Positions 41,765 through 50,027 of a DNA stretch of 64,000 nt are shown here, piece by piece. Under the pieces are notes generated by a model that was not told the origin of the DNA, made no database searches, and worked only from the letters and a program-made list of their open reading frames with translations. A program made the position numbers and the translations under genes. Source of the DNA: JAAFIW01 sp031414805 (GTDB lineage: Bacteria; Pseudomonadota; Gammaproteobacteria; Burkholderiales; Burkholderiaceae_C). The DNA lies in contig JANOQJ010000014.1 in the NCBI GenBank assembly GCA_031414805.1, positions 65,676 to 129,675 of the forward strand. Direction: 5' to 3'. The number at the start of each line of letters is the position of its first letter. Positions within the stretch are counted from its first letter, which is position 1.

Positions 41765-42277
41765 CTACCCCAGCAACCCCAAATTCCCCCGCCACAACAC
41801 CCAGTTCAGCACCACCGCAAAGCTGACCCACAGCAGATACGGCACCAGAAGCGCCCCCGCCAACGGTTTGATGCGCCAAAAAGCCACGAGGGTGCAGGCA
41901 ATCAGCACCCACATCAGCACGATTTCAGCAAAGGCCACGCCGCCCCGCTGCCAGGCAAAGAACAGCCAGCTCCACAAGGTGTTGGCCGCCAGCTGGGCCA
42001 TGAAAAGGCCCAGGGCTACCTGTTTTGACTTTCTGTCCGCAGCAGATCGCCACACCAGCCACACGGCCACTGCCATGCACGCAAACAGCACCGTCCACAC
42101 CGGGCCAAACAGCCAGCCCGGTGGTGCCCAGCTGGGGCTGACCAACTCTTTGTAAAAGTCTTTGGCGTTGATGGAGGCCGCGGCGCCCAGGGCGCTGGCG
42201 GCAAAACACAAAACCAGCCAACCCAACAAACCCAATAGGTCCTGGAACCTGGAACGATGTGGTGTAAGCGAATTCAT
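41765..42277 (-). CDS. tspO: TspO/MBR family membrane protein
   Basis: 170 residues with five membrane helices. LVSPSWAPPGWLFGPVWTVL is the family signature. TspO proteins bind porphyrins and, in some bacteria, modulate tetrapyrrole-dependent light or oxygen responses. Its presence 2.6 kb from heme oxygenase and phytochrome is suggestive but not proof of a link. Confidence 0.92.
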   Translation of the reverse strand: MNSLTPHRSRFQDLLGLLGWLVLCFAASALGAAASINAKDFYKELVSPSWAPPGWLFGPVWTVLFACMAVAVWLVWRSAADRKSKQVALGLFMAQLAANTLWSWLFFAWQRGGVAFAEIVLMWVLIACTLVAFWRIKPLAGALLVPYLLWVSFAVVLNWVLWRGNLGLLG

Positions 42278-42333
42278 GGGGTTTTGCAGAGTTGCGTTAG
42301 GGTGTGGTGGGTGTAAAAAAAGGCATCAATTCA

Positions 42334-42380
42334 CTACGATATTGATAGCTGTTTGAGCAGTATTTACAAGGGATGGAGGC
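42334..42380. repeat. Intergenic repeat, copy 10
   Basis: CTACGATATTGATAGCTG then TTTGAGCAGTATTTACAAGG. Confidence 0.88.
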
Positions 42381-42391
42381 CGATTTGACGT

Positions 42392-42655
42392 TTATTTTTC
42401 ATCCGGCATCGGCCGTGCCTGCATCGCAGCATCCAGCGCCTGTTTGTATTGCTGCTGAATTTGTTGGCTTTGCTCTTTCACCGAGGCATTGGGGTCCACC
42501 GCTGGCAGGCCTGGAATCTGCGCACCTGGAAGCTGCGCACCTGGCACTTGGAGCGCAGGAACGGACTTGCGCGTGGCGGCCAATTGATTTTTGGCCACCA
42601 AGGCGACGATGACCAGCGTGAGCAGCAGGCCGACGATTCCGAACAGGGCTTTCAT
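42392..42655 (-). CDS. Small membrane-anchored hypothetical protein
   Basis: 87 residues: an N-terminal membrane helix (FGIVGLLLTLVIVALVA), a short PGAQLPGAQIPG repeat and a Gln-rich helical tail. No family recognised. It begins one base beyond the PaiB-like gene's stop and is probably co-transcribed with it. Confidence 0.6.
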   Translation of the reverse strand: MKALFGIVGLLLTLVIVALVAKNQLAATRKSVPALQVPGAQLPGAQIPGLPAVDPNASVKEQSQQIQQQYKQALDAAMQARPMPDEK

Positions 42656-42656
42656 T

Positions 42657-43303
42657 TCAACTTTCCTTTGCGTTTGAGGTCATGCCCAACACGTCCATCC
42701 AGCGCCCCAGCGCCTGGTGGTTCTCGTCACCCGCCGCATACACCGCCCGCAGGGCAGCGTGGGATTCCGGGCGGTGCTGGTTGAGCTTGAGTTTGCATTC
42801 CACCGCGTCCACCCGCAACTCAAAAGCCACGATACCCGCCAGCATTTTGTGCTGGTACTCATGGCCGAGGTCTATCCACTGCTGCGCATACGCCGGCTCA
42901 TGGTCGCCAATGAGTTTTTCAGCAGCGCGTCTTTGGCCTGCGGCTCTTCAATCAAGCGCACCGTGACCCGCGCATGCACGGCCAGGTAATTCCAGGTGGG
43001 CACGCGGGCCAGGTCGGGGTAGACCTGGGGCGACATATAGGCATACGGTCCCAAAAAGGTCACCAGCGCTTGGGGCCGAGCCTGCAAGTAGCGCCAATGC
43101 GGGTTGGGCTTGGCGCAATGGCCCAGCAGCCGCCAGCCGCCGTCTTGCGGCAAGCCGTCCACCGAGTCCACATGCAGCGGCAGGTGGGTGACAAACGGAA
43201 AACCGTCGTCGTCATTGGAAATCAAACTGGCCAGCGGGTACTCGCGCATCAGGCGCAGGGCCATGGCAGGGTCGGCGGCGTTGAATTGGCGGGGCAGGTA
43301 CAT
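42657..43303 (-). pseudogene. FMN-binding PaiB-like regulator, frameshifted
   Basis: The 5' frame (43303 to ~42920) encodes MYLPRQFNAADPAMAL through NYLAVHARVTVRLIEEPQAKDALLK, the N-terminal two-thirds of a PaiB-type FMN-binding protein. After a run of five A residues (minus strand; T at 42915-42919) the conserved continuation KLIGDHEPAYAQQWIDLGHEY...MLAGIVAFEL is found one base out of frame and runs to 42657. One extra A would restore a ~215-residue protein of normal length. Either a real inactivating deletion, a slippery phase-variable tract or a homopolymer sequencing error. Confidence 0.82.
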
Positions 43304-43320
43304 GGCGTTTTGAGGGGTTG

Positions 43321-43375
43321 ATTACTATCTATTTGATAGCTGCTTGAGCAGTTTATACAAGGGCTACAGCCTGTT
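43321..43375. repeat. Intergenic repeat, copy 11
   Basis: CTATTTGATAGCTGCTTGAG then CAGTTTATACAAGGGCTACA. Confidence 0.88.
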
Positions 43376-43479
43376 TTGATTGATTATTCACAACTTGGTA
43401 TCCTGCACCAGCGCGGCCTGCCGACCGCGCGCCATGTGCAACTGTCAGATGGTCACTTTTTAAAACGCGTCTCCACATC

Positions 43480-43680
43480 ATGTTCAACGAAGAAAAGAAA
43501 TCTGCCAAAAACACTGCACGGAGCCTCGCGGGTACGGCGTTCAAAGACCTGGTCTTTCAGGCCTTTATGTGGATCAGCGCCATCATCACCCTGATCATTG
43601 CCTACAACATGCAAAGCTGGTGGCCGTTTGCTGGCTGGTTTGTTGCTGTGTTGGCGTTTGGATTGTGGATGGGGAATTGA
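43480..43680 (+). CDS. Small two-helix membrane protein
   Basis: 66 residues with a charged N-terminus (FNEEKKSAKNTARS) and two membrane helices (AFMWISAIITLIIAYNM and WWPFAGWFVAVLAFGLWMG). No family recognised. Initiates at ATG 43480 shortly after TCCACATC; no clear Shine-Dalgarno. Convergent with the MFS gene. Confidence 0.55.
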   Translation: MFNEEKKSAKNTARSLAGTAFKDLVFQAFMWISAIITLIIAYNMQSWWPFAGWFVAVLAFGLWMGN

Positions 43681-43696
43681 CAGGCACCGCAACCGA

Positions 43697-44998
43697 TCAG
43701 CTCTGCGCCAACGCCGCCTGCCGCCCCCGCTCCATGTTCAGCGGCACCAGCAGCACCAGGCCGATGATGAACATCACGCCGGTGGACAAAATGGCGGTGC
43801 GCTGATCGCCACCCGTGGCCCAGGTGATGGCGCCGTAGGTCAGCGGCCCCACGATGCTGGCCAGCCGGGTGGCAAAGGTCCACAGCCCATAAAACTGCGC
43901 CAGCTGCCGGGCTGGTGCCAGCAGGCCCACCATGGCCCGCCCGGCTGACTGGCTGGAGCCCATGCACAAACCGGCCAGCGCAGCGGCATACCAGAACCCG
44001 CCCTTGGTGGTGACCACCGAGGCCAGCACGCAGGTGGCAATCCAGCCCACCAGGGTCAGGCCCAGCGCCAGCTTGTGGCCAATGCGGTCTTGCAGATAGC
44101 CGAAGCCAAACGCGCCGAACGCGGCCGCCAGGTTCAGCGCCAAGATCAACAACATGGTTTCCTGGGGCTGAAAGCCAATGACCTGCTCGGCATAAATGGC
44201 GGCCAGCGCAATCGTCACGGCCACGCCGCCTTGGTAGAACACGGCGCAGGCCAGCAGCCACATGAAATCGGTGTAGCCGCGCGCCTGCATGAAGTTCTGC
44301 TTCATGTCAGCCAGCGCAGCCTTCAGGCCAGGGGTGTGCGGTCTGTCTGTCTGCGGCACAGCGCGCTCTTTAAGGAGGCGAAAAGTCACCAGCGCCGCGC
44401 CGCCGTAAATCGCGGCGGTGATCAGCATGGTGATGGGCACAAACTTGTCTGCACTCATGCCCTGGCCCTGCGCCCACAGCACAAAACCCAGGCTGAGGCC
44501 CAGCGCCAGCATGCCGCCAAAGTAGCCGAAGCTCCAGCCCCAGCCGCTGACCTTGCCCAGCGCCTCAGGCCGGGCCAACTCGGGTAAAAACGACGCGGTG
44601 AGCGACTCGCCGTAGGAATAAAACGTGTTGGACAACACGATCAACACCACCGCCAGCGCCACCATGCCCGGCCCCACCAGCGCGAGCCCCAAGGTGGCCA
44701 CCACGCAGCAGGCGGTGGAGATCATGAGCAGGCGTTTTTTGGCCGCATGCCGGTCGGCGTAGGCCCCAATGCTGGGCATCGTCAACATGACGATGGCATA
44801 CGACACACTGAGCGCCGCCGTCCAGGCAAACGTGGCCCAAGCGGCTTTTTGCGCCACGCCGCCCACAAAATAGGCTGCAAACACGGCGGTGAGCACCACC
44901 GTGGTGTAGCCCGAGTTGGCAAAGTCATACATCGCCCACCCAAACACCTCGCGCTTGCGCACGCCGGGGTTGAGCGCGTCTTGAGAAAAGATTGCCAT
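43697..44998 (-). CDS. MFS transporter, UMF1/Atg22-like
   Basis: 433 residues, twelve predicted membrane helices. VFGWAMYDFANSGYTTVVLTAVFAAYF is the hallmark first helix of the UMF1/Atg22-like branch, and LPELARPEALGKVSGWGWSFGYFGG is typical of helix 4-5. In yeast Atg22 exports vacuolar amino acids; the bacterial substrate is unknown. The ATG at 44998 was preferred over the 66-base longer frame. Confidence 0.85.
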   Translation of the reverse strand: MAIFSQDALNPGVRKREVFGWAMYDFANSGYTTVVLTAVFAAYFVGGVAQKAAWATFAWTAALSVSYAIVMLTMPSIGAYADRHAAKKRLLMISTACCVVATLGLALVGPGMVALAVVLIVLSNTFYSYGESLTASFLPELARPEALGKVSGWGWSFGYFGGMLALGLSLGFVLWAQGQGMSADKFVPITMLITAAIYGGAALVTFRLLKERAVPQTDRPHTPGLKAALADMKQNFMQARGYTDFMWLLACAVFYQGGVAVTIALAAIYAEQVIGFQPQETMLLILALNLAAAFGAFGFGYLQDRIGHKLALGLTLVGWIATCVLASVVTTKGGFWYAAALAGLCMGSSQSAGRAMVGLLAPARQLAQFYGLWTFATRLASIVGPLTYGAITWATGGDQRTAILSTGVMFIIGLVLLVPLNMERGRQAALAQS

Positions 44999-45135
44999 GT
45001 GGAGCCTGTGAGGTGAGGGGTTGAGTGGGGTTGCTGATGACCTGGGGATTATTCCTGTGCGCAATGACCGGCTTTACTCATTCCCCTGACGGGCATGGAT
45101 ATCTACACATCTTTGCGGCAAGTGGGTTTGGCTCC

Positions 45136-45176
45136 CTCGCCCCTCCGGGGAGAGGGCTGGGGTGAGGGGCTGCGCG
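45136..45176. repeat. GC-rich hairpin repeat
   Basis: CCCCTCCGGGGAGAGGGCTG followed by GGGTGAGGGG, of the common proteobacterial type, in the 420-base gap between the MFS gene and the helicase. Apart from this, copy 12 of the intergenic repeat and a hairpin at 45341, nothing is seen there. Confidence 0.6.
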
Positions 45177-45248
45177 ATACCTGTCCTGTACGACGCGGCG
45201 GCCTCTCCCTGGCCTATCCGCAAGCGGTACAGTGAATAAAGCCGTTTG

Positions 45249-45304
45249 CATCACTATGCTTTTGATAGCTGCTTGAGCAACATTGACAAGGGCTAGCGGC
45301 TGTT
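45249..45304. repeat. Intergenic repeat, copy 12
   Basis: ACTATGCTTTTGATAGCTGC then TTGAGCAACATTGACAAGGG. Confidence 0.88.
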
Positions 45305-45340
45305 TTGCCTTGAAATCTGCTCGCTGCCCGTACCCAAAAA

Positions 45341-45356
45341 AGGTGACTATTCACCT
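45341..45356. promoter_or_regulatory. Hairpin/palindrome upstream of the helicase
   Basis: AGGTGACTATTCACCT, stem of six with a four-base loop, 64 bases before the ATG. Could be an operator or a leader hairpin. Confidence 0.3.
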
Positions 45357-45419
45357 ATACCCGACTAAAAGTTATGCGGCATGATGGGGTAACAAAATCT
45401 TACGGGCGGCGGCTGATAG

Positions 45420-47258
45420 ATGGCGACTCTTATTCCTTCGATGGGCACGTGCGCAGGGCGCATGACCAGCGGCGAGCGCCGACTTGCCGAGCGGCTGGAG
45501 CAAAAGCTCGACGCTGACTATCTGCTGTGGTACGACGTGCCCATGGGGCCGCGCAACACCCACCCAGACTTTTGCGTCATGCACCCACAACGCGGCATTT
45601 TGGTGCTGGAGGTCAAAGACTGGCGGCTCTCCACCGTCTTGCAGGCTGACAAACAAAACTGGGAAATATTGGGTGATAACGGCCCCAAGACGGTTATCAA
45701 CCCGCTTGAACAAGCCCGCCAATATGCCCATCAGGTCGTCAATGCGCTGGAGCGTGACGCGCAACTGGTGCAAGCCGACGGCCCACACGCAGGCAAACTG
45801 GCTTTTCCGTGGAGCTATGGCGTGGTGTTTACCAACATCACCCGCAAACAGTTTGAAACCGCAGAACTACAGCACGCCATAGAGCCGCACCGCGTGTTGT
45901 GCCAAGACGAAATGCTGGAATCTGCAGGCGCCGAAGAGCTGCAAAGCCGCCTGTGGGAAATGTTCCCATACGGTATGCGCGGCGCTATCAGCCTGCCCCA
46001 GCTTGACCGCGTTCGCTGGATTATTTTCCCGCAGGTGCGTGTGCAAAACCAGGCGGCACTGTTTGACGACGCCGCACCAGACGCCGACTTGCCCAGCATC
46101 ATGCGCGTGATGGACTTGCAGCAAGAGCAACTGGCCAGGTCGTTGGGTGACGGCCACCGCGTCATTCACGGCGTGGCGGGCTCTGGCAAAACCATGATCT
46201 TGGGCTACCGCGCTGAATATTTGGCTAAATCCAATGTTTCCAGCACCGCCAGCAGCAAACCGATTTTGATTCTTTGCTTTAACGAGCCGCTGGGTGTCAC
46301 GCTTGATTCGGTCATGCGTACCAAAGGATTGGACGGCAAGGTACACGCCAGGCATTTTCATAAATGGTGCCGTGACCAGCTCACTGCGTTTGGGCAAGCA
46401 TTGCCTGGGCACCAGTTAACCAGCGAGCAATATGCGCAAGAGCTGGTGCTGCGCGTCATACACGGCATTGACCGCAAGCAAATCCCCGGCGGCCAATACC
46501 AGGCCATATTGATCGACGAGGGCCATGACTTTCAGCCCGAGTGGCTCAAGCTGGTCACGCAAATGGTTGACCCGAGCACCAACAGCCTGCTGGTGCTGTA
46601 TGACGACGCCCAAAGCATTTACCAACGCAGCCGCACCAAACAATTCAGCTTCAAAAGCGTGGGCATTCAAGCAGCAGGCCGCACCACCATTCTGAAAATC
46701 AACTACCGCAACACCCGGCAAATTTTGCAAATTGCCAGCCTGGTTGCCGCCGACCTGCTGACAGCAGACGACAAAGACGATGACGCTAAATTTGAAGACT
46801 GTGTGCCCCTGCTAAAACCCATCAGCTGCGGCCGCGAAGGGCAAGCCCCCATCATCATCAAACTACCCAGCCTGCGCGAAGAAGCATTTGCCATTGCCGA
46901 CCAGCTGAGCACCGCCCATAAGGAAGGTTTTGCTTGGGGCGACATGGCCATCTTGTGCGCCGACTGGCACACGATAGACACCTGCGCAGATGCCCTGTAT
47001 CACCGCAAACTGCCCTTCAATGTGCGCAAGAGATCAGGCGACTACAACCCCAGCGCAGATGCGATACAAATCATGACCATGAAAGTCAGCAAGGGCCTGG
47101 AGTTTCCTGTTGTTGCGCTGCCGGGTGTGGGGCATATGCCGGCTGCGGGTGAGGATGAGCAGGAGGCGGCTCGGGTGTTTTATGTGGCGGCTACGCAGGC
47201 TACGCAGCGGTTGGTGATTGGGGCGGGTGGGGATGCGAAATTCGGGGGAAAGTTATGA
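45420..47258 (+). CDS. NERD-domain nuclease / superfamily 1 helicase
   Basis: 612 residues. Residues 15-160 form a NERD (nuclease-related) domain with the PD-(D/E)xK-like residues Asp50 and the E-x-K of LEVKDW (64-66). A UvrD-like helicase follows: Walker A GVAGSGKTMIL near 252, Walker B ILIDEGHDF near 364, INYRNT (motif IV), TMKVSKGLEFPVVAL (motif V) and YVAATQATQRLVI (motif VI). Such fusions are frequent in defence islands and are thought to unwind and cut foreign DNA. No methylase overlaps it, but a methylase cassette begins 540 bases downstream. Confidence 0.85.
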   Translation: MATLIPSMGTCAGRMTSGERRLAERLEQKLDADYLLWYDVPMGPRNTHPDFCVMHPQRGILVLEVKDWRLSTVLQADKQNWEILGDNGPKTVINPLEQARQYAHQVVNALERDAQLVQADGPHAGKLAFPWSYGVVFTNITRKQFETAELQHAIEPHRVLCQDEMLESAGAEELQSRLWEMFPYGMRGAISLPQLDRVRWIIFPQVRVQNQAALFDDAAPDADLPSIMRVMDLQQEQLARSLGDGHRVIHGVAGSGKTMILGYRAEYLAKSNVSSTASSKPILILCFNEPLGVTLDSVMRTKGLDGKVHARHFHKWCRDQLTAFGQALPGHQLTSEQYAQELVLRVIHGIDRKQIPGGQYQAILIDEGHDFQPEWLKLVTQMVDPSTNSLLVLYDDAQSIYQRSRTKQFSFKSVGIQAAGRTTILKINYRNTRQILQIASLVAADLLTADDKDDDAKFEDCVPLLKPISCGREGQAPIIIKLPSLREEAFAIADQLSTAHKEGFAWGDMAILCADWHTIDTCADALYHRKLPFNVRKRSGDYNPSADAIQIMTMKVSKGLEFPVVALPGVGHMPAAGEDEQEAARVFYVAATQATQRLVIGAGGDAKFGGKL

Positions 47259-47276
47259 AATCAGCGGAGAGTGATG

Positions 47277-47315
47277 TGATATTTAAAGACCTGACCTGAC
47301 CAGACCTGACCCCAG
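47277..47315. repeat. Short direct repeats before the glnS fragment
   Basis: GACCTGACCTGACCAGACCT then GACCCC: imperfect copies of GACCTGACC. They mark the junction between the helicase gene and the glnS fragment. Confidence 0.5.
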
Positions 47316-47318
47316 CAT

Positions 47319-47792
47319 CCCTTAAAAGGATTTTTCAGATTGTTCCCCGGCAACAAGGTGCGACTGAAGTACGGCCACGTCATCGAATGCACAGGCTGCA
47401 CAAAAGATGCGTCGGGCAAAGTCACTGAAGTACAAGCCCTGCTGATACCCGACACCAAAAGCGGCACCCCCGGCTCAGACGCCGTTAAAGTCTAAGGCGT
47501 GATCACATGGGTAGCCGTAGCCGACGCCCTGCAAGCCGAAGTGCGGCTGTACGACCGATTGTTTAAAGAAGCCCACCCCGAAGCAGGCGGCGTTGACTTC
47601 TTGCAGAACTTGAATGCCACCAGCCTGACGGTGATGCAGGCAGTAGTCGAGCCGTCATTGGCAACGGCCACGGCTGATGACAAGTTTCAGTTTGAGCGGC
47701 ATGGCTACTTTGCTGCGGATCGGGTGGATCATGCTGCGGGGAAGCTAGTGTTTAATAGAGCTACCAATTTGAAAGATACATGGGAAAAATGA
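47319..47792 (+). pseudogene. glnS: 3' fragment of glutaminyl-tRNA synthetase gene
   Basis: The frame from 47319 encodes PLKGFFRLFPGNKVRLKYG, then VIECTG, PDTKSGTPGSDAVKV, a TAA stop at 47493-47495, and in the same frame GVITWVAVADALQAEVRLYDRLF through FERHGYFAADR to the TGA at 47790. This is the anticodon-binding C-terminal third of GlnRS; the normal Lys codon in V-K-G has become TAA and the catalytic N-terminal two-thirds are absent. It cannot be functional. Its stop overlaps the possible start of the ParB-like gene. Confidence 0.88.
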
Positions 47793-47794
47793 TC

Positions 47795-48979
47795 ATGCCA
47801 GTTAATAAATCTTCAAGTGCAAAAAGTAAGGTGTTGATTTTGAAAACAAAGAAAAAAACCCAATTCGTTCTTCCATTCAAAGTATCAAAAAATTGTCCAG
47901 TTGAATTATTAGAGCTGGATAGCTCAAACCCAAGGTTACAAACTGGTTTAGATAGCCCCTCAGGTTCAGAGGATGAGCTTATTAGTACGTTGTCTGATAT
48001 TGCCGCCTTAGATGAGTTGATTACGTCTATTAGTACCAACGGATACTTGAATTTGGAACCGATGATCGTTATTGGCTCTACCGACAGTGGGCCTTTTAAA
48101 GTCTTAGAAGGAAACAGACGATTAGCAACAATCAAACTCATTCGAGATCCAGAACTCGCCCGTCGGCTAAGGATAAAAGTTCCCTCAAAAGTTTCTCAAG
48201 AAGCCATAAATTCAACATCTGAGATTCTGTGCTATCGAGTGGCCTCTGAAGACGATGCCAGGGCGTTCATTGGCTTCAAACACATCAATGGAGCGCAAAG
48301 ATGGGACGCTTACGCCAAAGCGAGATATGTCACCGATTGGTATAAAAAAAGTGCTGGAAAAACAAAAATCTCGCTCATTGCCGACTGCCTCGGAGATAAC
48401 AATGACACCCTAAGAACTTACATCTATAGTTTGTTGATACTCGAACAAGCAGCTGCTGCAAATATGTGGACAGTACAAGATCGCGCAAACCCTGGACGCT
48501 TCGCGTTCTCTCATATTTCGACAGCAATTGGACGCAAAGAATATCAAGAATATCTTGGCCTAGAAAGTTGGAGTGATACGCCACCGCTTAAGCCGATAAA
48601 AAAAGAAAAGCTTAGCAACCTAGATGAAGTGCTGTCGTTCATTTATGGATCGAAATCATCAGATCAACCAGCTTTAGTTAAATCTCAAAATCCAGATCTG
48701 AAAGATCTTGGTTTGGCAATCGTAAATCCTGATGCCAGGTTAGTCCTCAAAGCCAAAGGAACATTAGACGAAGCAAGAGATGCGTTTAAAAATCCTGATC
48801 AAGCCTTTCACGACGCAATCATTGCAGCAAATATCAAACTGAGACGTGCGATTGAGTTAATTACCAAGTACGACGGTGCAGACAAAGCAATAAACATAGT
48901 AGTTGAAGAAGTCTTTGAGAGAGCTGACACGCTTAATACGATGACTAAGAAAAAGAAGGGATACGTAAGTGCCGCTTAA
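47795..48979 (+). CDS. ParB/Srx-like domain protein of the AT-rich cassette
   Basis: 394 residues. The N-terminal half has the ParB/sulfiredoxin-like fold pattern: SSNPRLQ (N-P-R, 44-50), LDELITSISTNGYLNLEPM and the LEGNRRLATIKLI box (104-116). The C-terminal half is helical and not recognised. ParB-like folds bind DNA and CTP or act as nucleases; which applies is not visible. Alternative starts are ATG 47780 and 47789, the latter overlapping the glnS stop. Codon use is AT-rich, unlike the flanking genes, suggesting transfer. First gene of a three-gene unit with overlapping ends. Confidence 0.7.
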   Translation: MPVNKSSSAKSKVLILKTKKKTQFVLPFKVSKNCPVELLELDSSNPRLQTGLDSPSGSEDELISTLSDIAALDELITSISTNGYLNLEPMIVIGSTDSGPFKVLEGNRRLATIKLIRDPELARRLRIKVPSKVSQEAINSTSEILCYRVASEDDARAFIGFKHINGAQRWDAYAKARYVTDWYKKSAGKTKISLIADCLGDNNDTLRTYIYSLLILEQAAAANMWTVQDRANPGRFAFSHISTAIGRKEYQEYLGLESWSDTPPLKPIKKEKLSNLDEVLSFIYGSKSSDQPALVKSQNPDLKDLGLAIVNPDARLVLKAKGTLDEARDAFKNPDQAFHDAIIAANIKLRRAIELITKYDGADKAINIVVEEVFERADTLNTMTKKKKGYVSAA

Positions 48980-50027
48980 CTTACCCCCTTTAAAAGATAG
49001 AACTGATGTATTGGCAGATTGGGTTGAATTAAGAACACTCGCAGATTCAGATGGTGTATTCCTATTTTCTAAGTTAAAGCGCTATTGGGATACTCATAGA
49101 AATAGCGAAGACACCGACGTTGAAGGTCGTCGTACCGAAGAAAAAAATACTGACGAAGAAGGCGTATCGGGACATGATGAAGATAAATTTCTTGATGCAG
49201 TCACTGATGAACTGGGTGAACGATCTAAGAAACTGTCATCGAGCTATCCTTTCCACTTTTCCGGCGATGGCCTCAGATTTACGCTAAAGCAAGACATATC
49301 ACTTGGCGGTTGGACTTATTTGCTCTGCATATTATTTGATCACCACAAAGTAGGGGAAATGTGGACTGGCAAATGGATTCCGAATATAACCAATACAGAA
49401 CGCGATCTTTTTCAAGTTTGTTCGACCTTGGCCGCTGCAAGCCAAGTGCACGGCTGTGCGATATCTTTTGGTTGGCCAAGACCAAATAGCAACCCGCCCT
49501 TCCTACAAAAACTCAAAGAGGTTTATGAGAAATTTGGTGAAGGCCGTCCTAGGCAAACGGCCTTACCAGGCGCGTCGCCAATGGTGAAAGACGAAGAGAT
49601 CGACATCATCGCTTGGCAGCCTAGAACTGATGGCGCTGCGGGAACACTCTACATGCTTGGGCAAGTTGCATCCGGTAAAGATTGGAAAAGCAAATCAATA
49701 TTAGGAGGGCCAATAAAGTACTTCCACCAAACATGGTTCGAGGTTATTCCTCCGTCGGAGCCGCTAGCAGCAATTTTTTTTCCGCACGCTGTTCCGCCAA
49801 TGGGCGAAGGGACAAGAAAAGACCGAATCGAGAGACTAACAGCAGGTTTTGGAATGTTGTTTGACCGCATGATACTTCCACGCATGACTCAAGATGGTCA
49901 TTTACTAGCAATGGATGCCACGAAAAACTTTTGTATCGAACGCGCTGACGAATCGCCCAAGGTAGGGGTGTGGGTTAACGAACAGATAAGCTCACTAAGA
50001 TTACTTTCGGCTGAATTACCGCTATGA
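48969..50027 (+). CDS. Unknown protein, possible PD-(D/E)xK nuclease
   Basis: 352 residues, starting at GTG 48969 inside the previous gene (11-base overlap). I do not recognise the family. VELRTLADSDGVFLFSKLKR begins the protein, a charged linker (~43-75, RNSEDTDVEGRRTEEKN) follows, and EEIDIIAW (209-216) is followed after ~16 residues by MLGQVASGKDW (229-239). An acidic residue before a beta strand and a Q-x-x-x-G-K strand at this spacing resemble restriction-endonuclease-like folds, but this is inference. The downstream overlapping adenine methylase would fit a restriction-modification role. Confidence 0.6.
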   Translation: MPLNLPPLKDRTDVLADWVELRTLADSDGVFLFSKLKRYWDTHRNSEDTDVEGRRTEEKNTDEEGVSGHDEDKFLDAVTDELGERSKKLSSSYPFHFSGDGLRFTLKQDISLGGWTYLLCILFDHHKVGEMWTGKWIPNITNTERDLFQVCSTLAAASQVHGCAISFGWPRPNSNPPFLQKLKEVYEKFGEGRPRQTALPGASPMVKDEEIDIIAWQPRTDGAAGTLYMLGQVASGKDWKSKSILGGPIKYFHQTWFEVIPPSEPLAAIFFPHAVPPMGEGTRKDRIERLTAGFGMLFDRMILPRMTQDGHLLAMDATKNFCIERADESPKVGVWVNEQISSLRLLSAELPL

